Source: Nocardia puris
Lineage (GTDB): Bacteria; Actinomycetota; Actinomycetes; Mycobacteriales; Mycobacteriaceae
Direction of reading: 5' to 3'
DNA length: 64,000 nt
Assembly: GCF_003315035.1 (NCBI RefSeq)
Contig: NZ_QNRE01000005.1
Location: forward strand, 124,001 to 188,000
Of the stretch, positions 45,365 to 55,339 are shown piece after piece. The translations under genes were made by a program, and so were the position numbers. Below the pieces are notes generated by a model, which was not told the DNA's origin, did not search any database, and saw only the letters and a list, made by a program, of their open reading frames with translations. Within the stretch, counting starts at the first letter, position 1. Every line of letters begins with the position of its first letter.

Positions 45365-46399
45365 ATGGAGTACCGTCGGCTCGGCGCGTCCGGTTTGCGG
45401 GTCCCCGCCCTCAGCTTCGGCGCGGGCACCTTCGGTGGGCGCGGCGAACTGTTCTCCGCGTGGGGCGACACCGACGCCCGCGAGGCGCGCGACCTCGTCG
45501 ACATCGCCCTCGACGCGGGCGTCACCCTGTTCGACACCGCCGACGTCTACTCCGACGGCGCGTCGGAGGAGATCCTGGGCAAGGCGATCGAGGGCAGGCG
45601 CGACCGAGTGCTGTTGTCCACCAAGGCGAGTCTGCCGACCGGCCCGGGGCCGGACGAATCCGGTTCGGGCCGTTCACGTCTGATCGGCGCGGTCGAAACC
45701 TCGCTGCGCAGACTGAATGTCGAGCACATCGACCTGTTCCAACTGCACGCGTTCGACGCGCATACCCCGGTCGAGGAAGTGCTCGCCGCGCTGGACGCTC
45801 TGGTGCGCGCCGGCAAGATCCGCTACCTGGGTGCGTCGAACTTCGCGGGCTGGCAGCTCATGAAGTCCCTGGCGGCGGCGGACAGGCACGGTCTCACTCG
45901 CTATGTCGCGCACCAGGTGTACTACTCGCTGGTGGGCCGCGATTACGAGTGGGAGCTGATGCCGCTCGCAGCGGATCAGGGCGTGGGTGCGGTGGTGTGG
46001 AGCCCCCTGGGCTGGGGCCGGCTCACCGGCAAGATCCGTCGTGGTCAGCCGCTGCCCGCAGGCAGCCGACTGCACCGCACCGCGGAGGCGGGCCCGCCCG
46101 TCTCCGACGACCTGCTCTACGACGTGGTCGACGTGCTGGACGAAATCGCCGCCGAAACAGGCAAATCCGTCCCGCAGATCGCGTTGAACTGGTTGCTGTC
46201 CCGGCCGACGGTCAGCACGGTCATCGTCGGCGCGCGCAACGGTGAGCAGTTGCGCCAGAACCTCGGCGCGATCGGCTGGCGGCTCGACGCCGACCAGATC
46301 GCCCGCCTGGACAAGGCCAGCGCCGCGACCCCGCCCTATCCCTATTACCCGTACTACCGGCTGCCGGACTTCGCCCGGTTGAATCCGCCTGCGGTGTAA
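45365..46399 (+). CDS. Aldo/keto reductase
   Basis: A 344-residue NADPH-dependent oxidoreductase of TIM-barrel fold. EYRRLGASGLRVPALSFGAG opens the barrel. Catalytic residues appear in order: Asp in FDTADVYSDG with Tyr, Lys in LLSTKASL, and His in DLFQLHAFD. The coenzyme region is IVGARNGEQLRQNLGAIGW. It resembles the YajO/Gas14-type AKR group with unknown substrate. ATG 45365 follows AGGAG. It is paired with the divergent TetR gene. Confidence 0.94.
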   Translation: MEYRRLGASGLRVPALSFGAGTFGGRGELFSAWGDTDAREARDLVDIALDAGVTLFDTADVYSDGASEEILGKAIEGRRDRVLLSTKASLPTGPGPDESGSGRSRLIGAVETSLRRLNVEHIDLFQLHAFDAHTPVEEVLAALDALVRAGKIRYLGASNFAGWQLMKSLAAADRHGLTRYVAHQVYYSLVGRDYEWELMPLAADQGVGAVVWSPLGWGRLTGKIRRGQPLPAGSRLHRTAEAGPPVSDDLLYDVVDVLDEIAAETGKSVPQIALNWLLSRPTVSTVIVGARNGEQLRQNLGAIGWRLDADQIARLDKASAATPPYPYYPYYRLPDFARLNPPAV

Positions 46400-47047
46400 G
46401 CGATCAGCGGTCTTGGGCCGCCGCGTGCGCCTTGGTCGGCCCGTCGGCCGGGAGGTGGTCCGGCGCTCGCGCGGCCGCGTCGACATCGTCGTGCCCGGCG
46501 CGGTAGTTCTCACCGTCACCTTCTCGGCCAGGCGGAGTCGCCTCATCAGCGCTTGGGAGCCGAGACCGTCTCGCTCGGCTACGCAGACAACCGGACCACC
46601 GCACCCGCGGCGGTCACCGCAGACCATCCCGCAGGCCGCCAGACATGCCGCCCCTGCCGTGGCCTATCGGCCACCGCCAGAACCGGCCCCCACCGCGGCC
46701 CTATCGGCCACCGTTTCCACCGCGACCCAACCGGGCACCGTTCCCACCGAGGCCACCGTCCACAACGCCATCTGGCTCACCGACCGCCGCGACGACCATC
46801 CCCGCCACCCGCACCGACCAGCCCAACCGCAGCACCGCTCAGTTGCCGCAGACGATCGTTTCCACCTCCGACACGACCCTGCGCCCGCCTGTGCCTACGA
46901 TCGGCTCCGATACGAACAGCGCGGTAGCGGCCGCCCCTGCGCACCTCGCCACGTCGACGTCTGCTACCGAGGACCGGCATATCGGCCGCGGCCGAAACCA
47001 TCGGCCGCCTACCGCGCCCCACCGAACCCGTTGCGGGCAAACCACTT
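46400..47047. other. Long intergenic region, possible decayed Ser/Thr/Pro-rich gene
   Basis: A stretch of 648 bases between the aldo/keto reductase and the 3' end of the nitrate reductase gene. On the plus strand, codon-like GC3 bias sits in one frame at about 46650-46790 (LSATVSTATQPGTVPTEATV) and shifts to the next frame at about 46770-46960 (SGSPTAATTIPATRTDQPNR, then IVSTSDTTLRPPVPTIGSDT). This would fit a frameshifted Thr/Pro-rich exported protein, but there is no signal peptide or ribosome site. A short minus-strand acidic frame (46404-46604) is weaker still. Confidence 0.3.
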
Positions 47048-50000
47048 TCAGTACACGTCGCGCACATACCGCTTCTCGGCAACCAACTGTTTGCGGAACG
47101 CCAGCGCCCCGTCCTCGTCCAACTTCCCGTGAATACGGGCGATGCGCAAGAGCGTATCGTCCACATCCTTGGCCATCCGCGCGGCGTCCCCGCACACGTA
47201 GAAGTGGGCGCCGTCGCGCAGCCACGACCACAGCTCGGCCCCGTGCTCGATCATGCGGTGTTGCACGTAGATCCGTTCGCGCTGGTCGCGGGAGAAGGCG
47301 AGGTCGAGGCGGGTGAGGAAGCCGGTGCGGAACATGTCCTCCAGCTCGGTGCGGTAGTAGAAGTTCTGCGCCGCATGCTGTTCGCCGAAGAACAGCCAGT
47401 TACGTCCGGTCGCGCCGAGTGCGCGCCGCTCGTGCAGGAAGCCGCGGAACGGCGCGATGCCGGTGCCGGGGCCGACCATGATCATGGGTGCGTTCGGGTC
47501 CAGCGGCGGGCGGAAATGCGGTGCGCGCTGGAGGAAGATCGGCACCTCGCCCTCGGCCACGCGGTCGGCCAGGAAGGTCGAGCACACGCCCCCGCGCCTG
47601 CCGGGCTCCTCGCCGTAGCGCACCACGCCCACGGTGAGCTGCACCTCGTCGGGACTCACCAGCGGACTGGACGAGATCGAATACTGGCGCGGCTGCAGCT
47701 TTTTCAGCGTGCCGAGCCACTCCACCAGGTCGGCCCGCACCGGGAAGTCGCGCAGCACGTCCACGGCCTGACGGTCCCACAGGTAGTTGTCGAGCTCGTT
47801 GCGGTTGTCGCGGCGCAGCAGTTTGGCGAGCTGCTGGCTGGCGTTGCGCTCACCGAGGAAGGTCAGCAGGTCGTGGCTCACCTTGGTGATGTCGTACCGG
47901 GTGCGCAGCGCTTCGGCCAGCGGCATCTCGCGCTCGTCGACCGCCACGGAGCGCCGCCCGTCCAGTCCGGTCGCGGCCAGCCATTCGTTCACCAGATCGG
48001 GGCAGTTCGACGGCCACACGCCCAGCGAATCACCCACCTCGTACGCGGCGCCGAGGCCGCGCAGGTCGAAACCGAACTGCCGCACCTCTTTCGGCGATCC
48101 CGGGCGGGAGAGCTGCTCATTGCGCACCAGCGGCGCCGCCACCGGCGCGTTGCGCGTGAACGGCGCGGCTCCGGTGCGCGTGGGACGGGTGAGGACGGCC
48201 GCGCCACCCTCGCTCGCCCGCGCCACCGGGCCGGAACCGCCTCCGGGAGGCGGAGTGCCGGGCGTCGGCGGAAGCTCCGAGGCGCCCAATGCCGCGAGGA
48301 CGTCCTCGAGCCACCGCGCCGCCGGTTCGTCGTAGTCGGGCTCGCAGTCCACCCGCGCCACCAACCGCGTCGCGCCGCGCTCGGCCAGCTTCTCGTCCAG
48401 TTTGCGGCCGTGCCCGCAGAAGTCGTCGTAGGAGGAATCGCCGAGCGCCAGCACGGCGTAGCGCAGCGCCGTCAGCCGAGTTCCGTGCTCGGACAGTCGA
48501 TCCCAGAAGTCGGCGCCGTTGTCGGGCGGTCCGCCGTCGCCGAAAGTGCTGCTGATGAACAGCACGTCGCCGGTGAGCGCGGCGATATCGCAGGAATCCA
48601 TGTCCAGCAGGCGCGGTGCGAGACCGGCCTCGGCCAGCTGCTGCGCGACGGTGGTGGCGAACTCCTCGGCGTTGCCGGTCTGTGAGGCCCACAGCACGGT
48701 CACCGGCGCTGATTCGATTGTCTCCGTCGTGAATTCCACCGGCACCGAGGTAGTGCGCGAATACATGCCCGCGAGCAGGCCGTCGATCCAGGTCCGGCCG
48801 CGCGCCGAGATCGGCGCCGACTCGGGCAGCACCGGCTGCCCGGTCACCGGAAGTGAGTGCAGCGCCGCCAGATACCCGCTCAGGTACACCTGCTCGGTCT
48901 CGGTGAGTGTCGGCGCGACGTGACCGTCCAACCCGAGCATCACGGCCAGCGGATGCGCGGTCGGAACATTCTCGACCGCGGCCGGTTCCACCATCGGCGC
49001 CACTCGCCGCAGCGCCACGGCGCACTGTTTGAACTCCGGCTGCAACGACGCCGCGTCCACCGCGTCGTTGGTGACGGCGTTGATCGTCAGGTACTCGCCC
49101 TGCTCGTCGTTCCAGTGGAACGGCGCGAAGCAATCACCCGGCCGCACCCGGTCGCTCACCCGCACGGGCAGCACGGCCCGCCCGCGCCGCGAGGCGATTT
49201 CGAGCTGATCGCCCGCACCCACACCCAACTGTTTCGCGTCCTCGGGGTGGACCTCCACGAAAGGTTCGCCGTTGAGCTTGTTGAGTTTGGCGATCCGCCC
49301 GGTCTTGGTCATCGTGTGCCACTGATGTTGCAGGCGGCCGGTATTCAGCACGAACGGGAAATCGTCGTCGGGCATCTCCTCGGGCGCCATGTGCGGGCGC
49401 GGCAGGAACACCGCGCGCCTGCTGGGTGTGGCGAAGGCGAGGCGGGGGCGGTGGCCGTCCTCGTCCACGAACAGGTTCTGGCTGACACCGTCGTTGACGT
49501 AGCGAATCGGGTTGCGCCGCCGGTCCGCCTCGGCGCAGGGCCACTGCATCGGGCCCTCGCGCAACGCCTCGTAGCTCATCCCGCGCAGGTCGTAGCCGGT
49601 GGCGGGATTGGCGAACTGCCGGATCTCCTCGAAAACCTCTTCGCCGGAGCGGTATTCGAAGCCGGGGAAGCCCATGGCGGAGGCGACCTGGGCGATCAGC
49701 TGCCAGTCCGGCCGTGCCTCACCCACGGGCGGAACGGACTGCCGCAACAGCGTGACGTTGCGCTCCGAGTTCACCATCACCGCATCGGCCTCCGCCCACA
49801 GCGTGGCGGGCAGCAGCAGATCGGCGTAGGCATTGGTGGCCGTGTCGGTGTAAGCGTCCTGCGCGATGACCAGTTCGGCGGCCTCCAACCCGGCGATCAC
49901 CGTCTTCCGGTTCGCGACGGAGGCAACAGGATTGGTGCAGATGATCCAGGCCGCCTTGATCGAGCCCTCGGCCATACCGCGGAACATCTCGATGGTGCCG

Positions 50001-51178
50001 GGACCGGCTTCGGTGCGGATCGTGCCGGGTTCGAGCTCCCACGCGGTCTCCACGAACGCGCGGTCGGCGGGGGAGAGCAGCGAACGCTGACCGGGCAAAC
50101 CCGGTCCCATATAACCCATTTCGCGCCCGCCCATGGCGTTGGGCTGGCCGGTCAGCGAGAACGGTCCGCTGCCCGGCCGGCAGATGGCGCCCGTGGCCAG
50201 GTGCAGGTTGCAGAGGGCGTTGGTGTTCCAGGTGCCGTGTGTGGATTGGTTGAGTCCCATCGTCCACAGCGACATCCACTCACCCGCCTCGCCGATCCAG
50301 CGGGCGGCGGTGCGGATATCGGCCTCGGCGAGGCCGGTGATCTCGGCGACCCGCGTCGGCGGGTAGTCGGCGAGGAACTCGGGCATCGCGTCCCAGCCCT
50401 CGGTGTGCTCGGCGATGAAATCGGTGTCTATGTCACCATTTTCGACCAGCAGGTGCAGCAGGCCGTTCAGCAGCGCCAGATCGGTGCCGGGTCGTAGTTG
50501 CAGGAACAGGTCGGCGCGGGCTGCGGTGTCGGTGCGGCGCGGGTCCACCACGACGAGCTTCGCGCCCGCCTTGAGCCGATCGGCCATGCGCAGGTAGAGG
50601 ATGGGGTGGCAGTCGGCCATGTTCGCGCCGATCACGAAGAACAGATCCGCGTGCTCGAAATCGTCGTAGGAGCCGGGCGGGCCGTCCGCGCCGAGCGACT
50701 GCTTGTAGCCGGTGCCCGCGCTGGCCATGCACAGGCGCGAATTCGCCTCGATGTGCACGGTGCGCAGGTAGCCCTTGGCCAGCTTGGTCGCGAGGTACTG
50801 GGCCTCCAGCGACATCTGCCCCGACACGTAGAGGGCGATCGCGTCGGGCCCGTGCTCGTCGAGGATGGCGCGCAGCCGGTCGGCGGCCTCGCGGACGGCC
50901 GCGTCGACGGGGACCGGCTGCGGCTCCTGCCCGCGCTCGGGGCGGCGGAAGGCGGTCTCCATCCGGCCCGGCGTGCGCATGAGCTCGAGGTGGGTGGCGC
51001 CCTTGGTGCACAGCCTGCCCGCGTTCGCCGGGTGCAACTTGTCGCCGCTGACCTTGGCGATCACCGGCGCGCCCCGCTCACCCGGCGTGACCTCGACGGT
51101 GACGCCGCAGCCCACCCCGCAGTACGAGCACGCCGTTCTGGCGGTGCTCGTCGCGGTGCTCACCACTGCGTCCGACAT
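47048..51178 (-). CDS. Assimilatory nitrate reductase fused to a CysJ-like diflavin reductase
   Basis: A 1376-residue protein. Cys17, Cys20, Cys24 and Cys57 ([18 protein letters not shown]) bind a [4Fe-4S] cluster. The molybdopterin domain follows ([40 protein letters not shown]) and the C-terminal Mo domain ([20 protein letters not shown]). From about residue 825 a flavodoxin domain ([20 protein letters not shown]), then FAD (RQYSISSSP) and NADPH ([18 protein letters not shown]) domains. It should pass electrons from NADPH through FAD, FMN and Fe-S to nitrate. It starts at ATG 51178 or 51190. No nitrite reductase gene is adjacent. Confidence 0.93.
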   Translation of the reverse strand: MSDAVVSTATSTARTACSYCGVGCGVTVEVTPGERGAPVIAKVSGDKLHPANAGRLCTKGATHLELMRTPGRMETAFRRPERGQEPQPVPVDAAVREAADRLRAILDEHGPDAIALYVSGQMSLEAQYLATKLAKGYLRTVHIEANSRLCMASAGTGYKQSLGADGPPGSYDDFEHADLFFVIGANMADCHPILYLRMADRLKAGAKLVVVDPRRTDTAARADLFLQLRPGTDLALLNGLLHLLVENGDIDTDFIAEHTEGWDAMPEFLADYPPTRVAEITGLAEADIRTAARWIGEAGEWMSLWTMGLNQSTHGTWNTNALCNLHLATGAICRPGSGPFSLTGQPNAMGGREMGYMGPGLPGQRSLLSPADRAFVETAWELEPGTIRTEAGPGTIEMFRGMAEGSIKAAWIICTNPVASVANRKTVIAGLEAAELVIAQDAYTDTATNAYADLLLPATLWAEADAVMVNSERNVTLLRQSVPPVGEARPDWQLIAQVASAMGFPGFEYRSGEEVFEEIRQFANPATGYDLRGMSYEALREGPMQWPCAEADRRRNPIRYVNDGVSQNLFVDEDGHRPRLAFATPSRRAVFLPRPHMAPEEMPDDDFPFVLNTGRLQHQWHTMTKTGRIAKLNKLNGEPFVEVHPEDAKQLGVGAGDQLEIASRRGRAVLPVRVSDRVRPGDCFAPFHWNDEQGEYLTINAVTNDAVDAASLQPEFKQCAVALRRVAPMVEPAAVENVPTAHPLAVMLGLDGHVAPTLTETEQVYLSGYLAALHSLPVTGQPVLPESAPISARGRTWIDGLLAGMYSRTTSVPVEFTTETIESAPVTVLWASQTGNAEEFATTVAQQLAEAGLAPRLLDMDSCDIAALTGDVLFISSTFGDGGPPDNGADFWDRLSEHGTRLTALRYAVLALGDSSYDDFCGHGRKLDEKLAERGATRLVARVDCEPDYDEPAARWLEDVLAALGASELPPTPGTPPPGGGSGPVARASEGGAAVLTRPTRTGAAPFTRNAPVAAPLVRNEQLSRPGSPKEVRQFGFDLRGLGAAYEVGDSLGVWPSNCPDLVNEWLAATGLDGRRSVAVDEREMPLAEALRTRYDITKVSHDLLTFLGERNASQQLAKLLRRDNRNELDNYLWDRQAVDVLRDFPVRADLVEWLGTLKKLQPRQYSISSSPLVSPDEVQLTVGVVRYGEEPGRRGGVCSTFLADRVAEGEVPIFLQRAPHFRPPLDPNAPMIMVGPGTGIAPFRGFLHERRALGATGRNWLFFGEQHAAQNFYYRTELEDMFRTGFLTRLDLAFSRDQRERIYVQHRMIEHGAELWSWLRDGAHFYVCGDAARMAKDVDDTLLRIARIHGKLDEDGALAFRKQLVAEKRYVRDVY

Positions 51179-51222
51179 GTCACCGATCATGCGGAATCCC
51201 GATTGCGCGGGATTTACCCAGC

Positions 51223-51245
51223 GTTATCGTCAGGTGACAATCACC
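51223..51245 (-). promoter_or_regulatory. GlnR-like box and palindrome upstream of the nitrate reductase gene
   Basis: On the minus strand, 51238-51223 reads GTCAC-CTGACG-ATAAC, fitting the two-half GlnR box (AC-n9-AC). It overlaps a perfect palindrome GGTGA-CAA-TCACC (51233-51245). It lies 45-67 bases upstream of the start, where an activator would sit. GlnR activates nitrate assimilation in actinobacteria; binding here is inferred. Confidence 0.45.
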
Positions 51246-51290
51246 CTCACCGCCCTCCTCCGGCGCTGTGAGGTGTGGGATATCCCACGA

Positions 51291-52004
51291 TCAGCCCAGC
51301 TTGAAGCCCCGGTGCAGCGCGACGACGCCGCCCGACAGGTTGCGCCACTTCACCGACGACCAGCCCGCTGCCGCCACTCGCATGGCCAGCTGCCGCTGGT
51401 TCGGCCACGCGCGGACCGATTCGGCCAGGTAGACGTAGGCGTCGGGATTGCTGCTGACCGCGCGCGCCACCGCGGGCAGCGCCTTCATCAGGTACTCCAT
51501 GTACAGCGTGCGGAACACCGGCACGACCGGCGTGGAGAACTCCGCGACCACCAGCCTGCCGCCGGGCTTGGTGACCCGCAGCATCTCGCGCAGCGCCAGA
51601 TCCGGGTCGGCCACGTTGCGCAGGCCGTAGGAGATGGTCACCGCGTCGAACGAGTCGTCGGCGAACGGCAGGGCCATCGCGTCGCCCGCCACCATCGGCA
51701 CGCCCCGGTGCCTGCCCGCGGCGAGCATGCCCTTGGAGAAGTCGGCCGCGACGCACCAGGCGCCGGATTTGCCGAGTTCGACCGTGGACACGCCCGTGCC
51801 TGCCGCCAGATCCAGCACGCGCTCACCGGGGCGCAGCGCGAGCGCCCTGCGGGTGGCCCACCGCCAGTACTTGTCCTGGCCGCCCGAGATCACGGTGTTG
51901 GTGAGGTCGTACCGCCGCGCGACACCGTCGAACATCGACGCCACCTCGTGCGGTTCTTTGTCCAGCGAGGCACGGAAGGAGTCCCGCTGCTTCGTATTCG
52001 CCAC
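51291..52004 (-). CDS. menG: Demethylmenaquinone methyltransferase
   Basis: A 237-residue SAM-dependent methyltransferase that performs the last step of menaquinone synthesis. The MenG/UbiE pattern is complete: [20 protein letters not shown], then [20 protein letters not shown] (SAM motif I), [20 protein letters not shown] (UbiE signature) and [20 protein letters not shown]. It starts at ATG 52004, 90 bases downstream of mgtA on the same strand, and matches Rv0558 in order (mgtA-menG). Confidence 0.96.
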   Translation of the reverse strand: MANTKQRDSFRASLDKEPHEVASMFDGVARRYDLTNTVISGGQDKYWRWATRRALALRPGERVLDLAAGTGVSTVELGKSGAWCVAADFSKGMLAAGRHRGVPMVAGDAMALPFADDSFDAVTISYGLRNVADPDLALREMLRVTKPGGRLVVAEFSTPVVPVFRTLYMEYLMKALPAVARAVSSNPDAYVYLAESVRAWPNQRQLAMRVAAAGWSSVKWRNLSGGVVALHRGFKLG

Positions 52005-52094
52005 GCCCTGACCCTAACGGGCGGCTCGAGAGACTGTCCGCGACACCGGTCACACGGGGGACGGCGCGCCGGATGAGGTGGGAGCTCGGGCGGC

Positions 52095-53237
52095 TCAGGC
52101 CGTCCGGGAAACGCGGTCCCGGTACCCGGTGACGTCGGCGTAGTGACCCATGAGCTCGGTGCACAGCGCGGGCCAGGTGCGGTGGAGGACGGATTTGCGG
52201 GCGGCGGCGGCGAAGCGGGTGCGCAGGGCCGGGTCGCGCAGGGCGGCGACGGCGCTGGGGAGCAGTTCGGTGAAGCGGTCGACCGGCAGCAGGTAACCGT
52301 TGCGGCAGTGGGCGATGAGGTCGCGGGGGCCGCCCGCGTCGGGGCCGATCACCGGCACACCCGAGGCCAGCGCCTCCTGCACGCCCTGACAGAAGGTCTC
52401 GTGCTCGCCCGCGTGCACCATCACGTCCAGGCTCGCGTACGCCTGAGCGAGTTCGTCGCCGCCGAGTTCACCGGTGAACACGGCGTCCGGCATGAGCGCC
52501 GCCAGCCGGGCGCGCTCCGGCCCGTCGCCGACGATGATCAGCTGAATGCCCGGATCACCGGCCAGCACCGCCAGCCGTTCCACGTGCTTCTCCGGCGCGA
52601 GCCTGCCCACGAAACCCACCACCAGCCGGTCGTGGCCGCGCAACCACGCCTCGCGCAACCCGGTCCGCCGCGCCGACGGCGTGAACCGCGCGATATCGAC
52701 CCCGCGCCCCCACCGGTGGATGCGCGGAACACCGTGCCGCGCAAGATCTTCGGCGGCGGCCGTGGACGGGGCGAGCGTGCGGGTGGCGCTCTCGTGGATG
52801 CGGCGCGTCCAGGCCCACGCCGCCCGGCTGGTCAACCCCAGCCCATAGCTCTTCGCGAAACCTGCCACGTCGGTCTGATACACAGCGACCGTCGGCAGAT
52901 CCAACCGCATAGCCGCGCCCAGCCCACCGGCCCCCAGCAGGAAAGGTGAAGCGAGGTGCACCACGTCGGCGTCGAAAGCGGAGATGGCGGCGGTGATCCC
53001 CGGCTGCGGCAACCCGACCGGCAGCGAACTCACCTTCGGCACCATCACCGCGGGCACCCGGTGCACCCGGAACCTGCCGTGCTGCTGGGGCGCGGGCGGC
53101 AACCCCTTGACCGTGTCCGGCGCGACCACCAGCGCGTCGTGACCGTGCTGCTCCAGATGGTCCAGCACCCTCAGCACGGAATTCACGACGCCGTTCATGT
53201 TCGGCAGGAACGACTCCGAAACAATGGCTACGCGCAC
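52095..53237 (-). CDS. mgtA: GDP-mannose-dependent alpha-mannosyltransferase MgtA
   Basis: A 380-residue GT4 glycosyltransferase. I start it at GTG 53237 ([20 protein letters not shown]), the usual first strand of the fold; further upstream codons are not conserved. [20 protein letters not shown] and [20 protein letters not shown] (with the EX7E-type GTs' second Glu region at [17 protein letters not shown]) form the donor site. MgtA adds mannose to a glycolipid used as lipoarabinomannan or lipomannan-like anchor. The length equals the mycobacterial enzyme (about 378). Confidence 0.93.
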   Translation of the reverse strand: MRVAIVSESFLPNMNGVVNSVLRVLDHLEQHGHDALVVAPDTVKGLPPAPQQHGRFRVHRVPAVMVPKVSSLPVGLPQPGITAAISAFDADVVHLASPFLLGAGGLGAAMRLDLPTVAVYQTDVAGFAKSYGLGLTSRAAWAWTRRIHESATRTLAPSTAAAEDLARHGVPRIHRWGRGVDIARFTPSARRTGLREAWLRGHDRLVVGFVGRLAPEKHVERLAVLAGDPGIQLIIVGDGPERARLAALMPDAVFTGELGGDELAQAYASLDVMVHAGEHETFCQGVQEALASGVPVIGPDAGGPRDLIAHCRNGYLLPVDRFTELLPSAVAALRDPALRTRFAAAARKSVLHRTWPALCTELMGHYADVTGYRDRVSRTA

Positions 53238-53320
53238 CAGCCCAGCCTGACTCGGGCAGCACGCCCAGCGGCCACGCCGACGTGAAGTGCGGGGGAAGAT
53301 CGGGCGAACTGCTGTGTTTG

Positions 53321-53348
53321 TGGCGCGCCGGGCCGCGAACGGTCGGTC
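53321..53348 (+). repeat. Dispersed repeat family 1, truncated copy B
   Basis: TGGCGCGCCGGGCCGCGAAC followed by GGTCGGTC matches the left part of copy A (6042-6072) and stops abruptly where the cupin reading frame begins. It replaces the expected start region of the cupin gene. Confidence 0.7.
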
Positions 53349-53702
53349 ACCCCCGCCGATGCCCCGCGTTTCGACCTGCCCGGCATCGAATTCCTGCCCA
53401 TCGCCGCCCCCAGCCGCGGCAGCGCGCACGTCTGCGCCTGGCGTCTCACCGTCGCGCCGGGCCGCGAACCGGACGCGCCGCACGTGCTGGATCGCGACGA
53501 GATCTTCATGGTCGTGGCGGGTCGGCTGGACGTCTGCGGACGGGTGCTCGAGGCCGGAGAGTCGGCCGTGATTCCGGCGGGCGAGCCGATCGCGGTGGGG
53601 AATCCGGGGGACGAACCGGCCGTCGCGCACGTGGTGATCGCGGCGGGGTTCGAGGCGACGATGGCGGACGGGTCGACGATGAGCCCACCCTGGGCGCGGT
53701 GA
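53346..53702 (+). pseudogene. Cupin-domain protein gene lacking its start (5'-truncated)
   Basis: The frame is open from 53286 and encodes a cupin: [20 protein letters not shown], then [40 protein letters not shown] and [20 protein letters not shown]. There is no ATG, GTG or TTG before GTG 53484, which would remove the first half of the barrel. Repeat copy B (53321-53348) occupies the place of the start. It may be inactive, or made from 53484 as a shortened protein of 72 residues. The metal ligands of a typical cupin are only partly present (HVLDRDE). Confidence 0.6.
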
Positions 53703-53737
53703 GGAGCGCCCCGGTGCTGCGCTTTCGGCGCGTCGGG

Positions 53738-53794
53738 GCGCGCGAACGGTCGGTTGTCGGGCTCCCTCCCCGAGGTTGGTCGGGAGGGCGCGGA
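53738..53794 (+). repeat. Dispersed repeat family 1, copy C
   Basis: A 57-bp copy that begins GCGCGCGAACGGTCGGTTGT and continues through GGGCTCCCTCCCC, with an inner stem CCTCCC/GGGAGG. It lies between the convergent stops of the cupin frame (53702) and the DUF3592-like gene (53805), as copy A lies between convergent genes. Confidence 0.8.
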
Positions 53795-53804
53795 GTGGAA
53801 CCTT

Positions 53805-54290
53805 TCAGTCCCGCGGCCGGACGAGCGAAACCGCTTCGTCCGCGGGTGCGCGCCGCCCCAACCGCGCGATGAACCACAACGCGGGCAGCGCCAGCGCCCA
53901 CGCGACCACGATCACCGAGAGCGCGGGTTGGATCGCGACGCGCACGTCGCGGCCCGCCACGCGCACCAGGTCGGGGTCGCTGCGGGCGTATTCGACGTTG
54001 ATGCGTTCGCCCGCCGTGAGATTCGTCGGGTAGAGCACGCCGACCTTCGGGTTGTGCGTCTCGCCGTCGGGCGTCACGTACATGACCGCCGACCGCAACC
54101 GGCCCGCGGAGAGCACTTCGCCGGTGGTGACACCCATGTCGGAACTGATCAGGTAATCGTTGCGCCACGCGGCGAGCACCAGCAGTCCCATGAGCACGCT
54201 GACCACCGTCGCGGCGGTGATCACGCCGATCCTGGCCCGCCGCAGGCGGATCGTCCGCCTTACGGACTGGGAGGTTTCCGACACCGCCAC
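53805..54290 (-). CDS. DUF3592-like membrane protein
   Basis: A 161-residue protein starting at GTG 54290 (or 54284). Two helices, RARIGVITAATVVSVLMGLL and RVAIQPALSVIVVAWALALP, flank an extracytoplasmic beta-rich domain (VTTGEVLSAGRLRSAVMYVT, VLYPTNLTAGERINVEYARS, DPDLVRVAG). The VEYxxxDPxxVRV segment is typical of DUF3592 proteins. It corresponds in position to Rv0556. Function is unknown. Confidence 0.82.
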   Translation of the reverse strand: MAVSETSQSVRRTIRLRRARIGVITAATVVSVLMGLLVLAAWRNDYLISSDMGVTTGEVLSAGRLRSAVMYVTPDGETHNPKVGVLYPTNLTAGERINVEYARSDPDLVRVAGRDVRVAIQPALSVIVVAWALALPALWFIARLGRRAPADEAVSLVRPRD

Positions 54291-54324
54291 AGGCTACCGA
54301 TCGCGTCGGCTAGCGTGTGCGCCC

Positions 54325-54831
54325 ATGTCCCGAAAATTCAGCTTCACCGTGCCCTACACAGTTCCGGTCGAAGATCTCCACCGGGCACTCACCGACGACG
54401 ACGCCTGGCGGGCCCGTTTCGCCGGCGCCGACACCGCGACCCTGGATCTCTCCCATCCGGGCGGCGCGAGCACCCTCCGCATCCACATGACCGAGAAGGC
54501 CAGCCAGGACAAGATTCCCGGCATCGTCCGCAAGGTCCTCAAGAGCGAACTCGAACTCTCCCGCACCGACGACTGGCAGGCGCTCGACGGCGAGATCGCC
54601 AAGGGAACGTTCGAGGGCGGCACCAAGGGCATCACCAGCGCGATGTCGGGCACCTACGAGATGCGCCCCACCGCCGAAGGCAGCGAGATCGAGGTCGCGG
54701 GCGTGATCGAGGTGAAGGTGTCGCTGGTCGGCGGCGCCATCGAACCGCTGGCCGAACAGCTGTTCCGCCGCGTGATCGACAGCGAGCGCCGGTTCTTCGA
54801 GGAGTGGTTCACCGCCGCCCCCAGCGCCTGA
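54325..54831 (+). CDS. DUF2505 protein (SRPBCC-like)
   Basis: A 168-residue protein from ATG 54325, possibly leaderless (TAGCGT upstream). Landmarks are SRKFSFTVPYTVPVEDLHRA, LTDDDAWRARFAGADTATLD and GGAIEPLAEQLFRRVIDSER with RRFFEEWF. This matches the actinobacterial DUF2505 family, predicted to have a lipid-binding START-like fold. Function is unknown. It is convergent with the VOC gene across a hairpin. Confidence 0.88.
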   Translation: MSRKFSFTVPYTVPVEDLHRALTDDDAWRARFAGADTATLDLSHPGGASTLRIHMTEKASQDKIPGIVRKVLKSELELSRTDDWQALDGEIAKGTFEGGTKGITSAMSGTYEMRPTAEGSEIEVAGVIEVKVSLVGGAIEPLAEQLFRRVIDSERRFFEEWFTAAPSA

Positions 54832-54835
54832 CCGC

Positions 54836-54869
54836 GTTCCGGGCGCAGCCGGCGGCCGCGCCCGGAAAC
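54836..54869. terminator. Hairpin between convergent genes
   Basis: TTCCGGGCGC (54837-54846) pairs perfectly with 54858-54867 around an 11-base loop, between the stops at 54831 (plus) and 54878 (minus). A short A/C run follows; it could work in both directions. Confidence 0.65.
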
Positions 54870-54877
54870 ACCGCCGA

Positions 54878-55330
54878 TCAGGCGGTGCCGAAATCGGTGC
54901 TGCCGCTGTTCGGGTCGTATTCGGCCCGCTCCACCAGCACCAACCAGTTGCCCGAGTTGTCCCGGAACACGGCCTCGGTGCCGTACGGCCGCTGCGAGGG
55001 CGGCTGGATGAACTCCACGCCCTTCGCGCTGAGTTCCTCGTACGCCTTCTGACAGTCGTCGGTGGACAGCCCGAGCGCGCTGTTGGTGCCGTTGGCCAGC
55101 GACCGCCGGATCGCCTCGGCCATGTCGGCGTCCAGCGGCGGGCCGGGCAGCATGAGGGTCACCTCGAGTTCCGGATGATCCGGCTGGGTCACCGTCACCC
55201 AGCGGAATCCCTCACCCATCGTCACGTCCGTGGCCTCGACGAATCCGAGTTTGTCGATGTACCACCGCTTCGCTTCGTCCTGATCGGTCACGTACACCGT
55301 GACCAGGGAAATGTGTGTGATCGTCGCCAT
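54878..55330 (-). CDS. VOC-family protein
   Basis: A 150-residue protein of the glyoxalase/extradiol dioxygenase superfamily: THISLVTVYVTDQDEAKRWY, then EGFRWVTVTQPDHPELEVTL and CQKAYEELSAKGVEFIQPPS, ending TEAVFRDNSGNWLVLVERAE. Likely metal ligands are His6, Glu in LEVTL and Glu in VLVERAE. It begins 9 bases after the AraC-type gene, so it is its probable partner. Substrate unknown. Confidence 0.9.
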   Translation of the reverse strand: MATITHISLVTVYVTDQDEAKRWYIDKLGFVEATDVTMGEGFRWVTVTQPDHPELEVTLMLPGPPLDADMAEAIRRSLANGTNSALGLSTDDCQKAYEELSAKGVEFIQPPSQRPYGTEAVFRDNSGNWLVLVERAEYDPNSGSTDFGTA

Positions 55331-55339
55331 GGGACCAGG

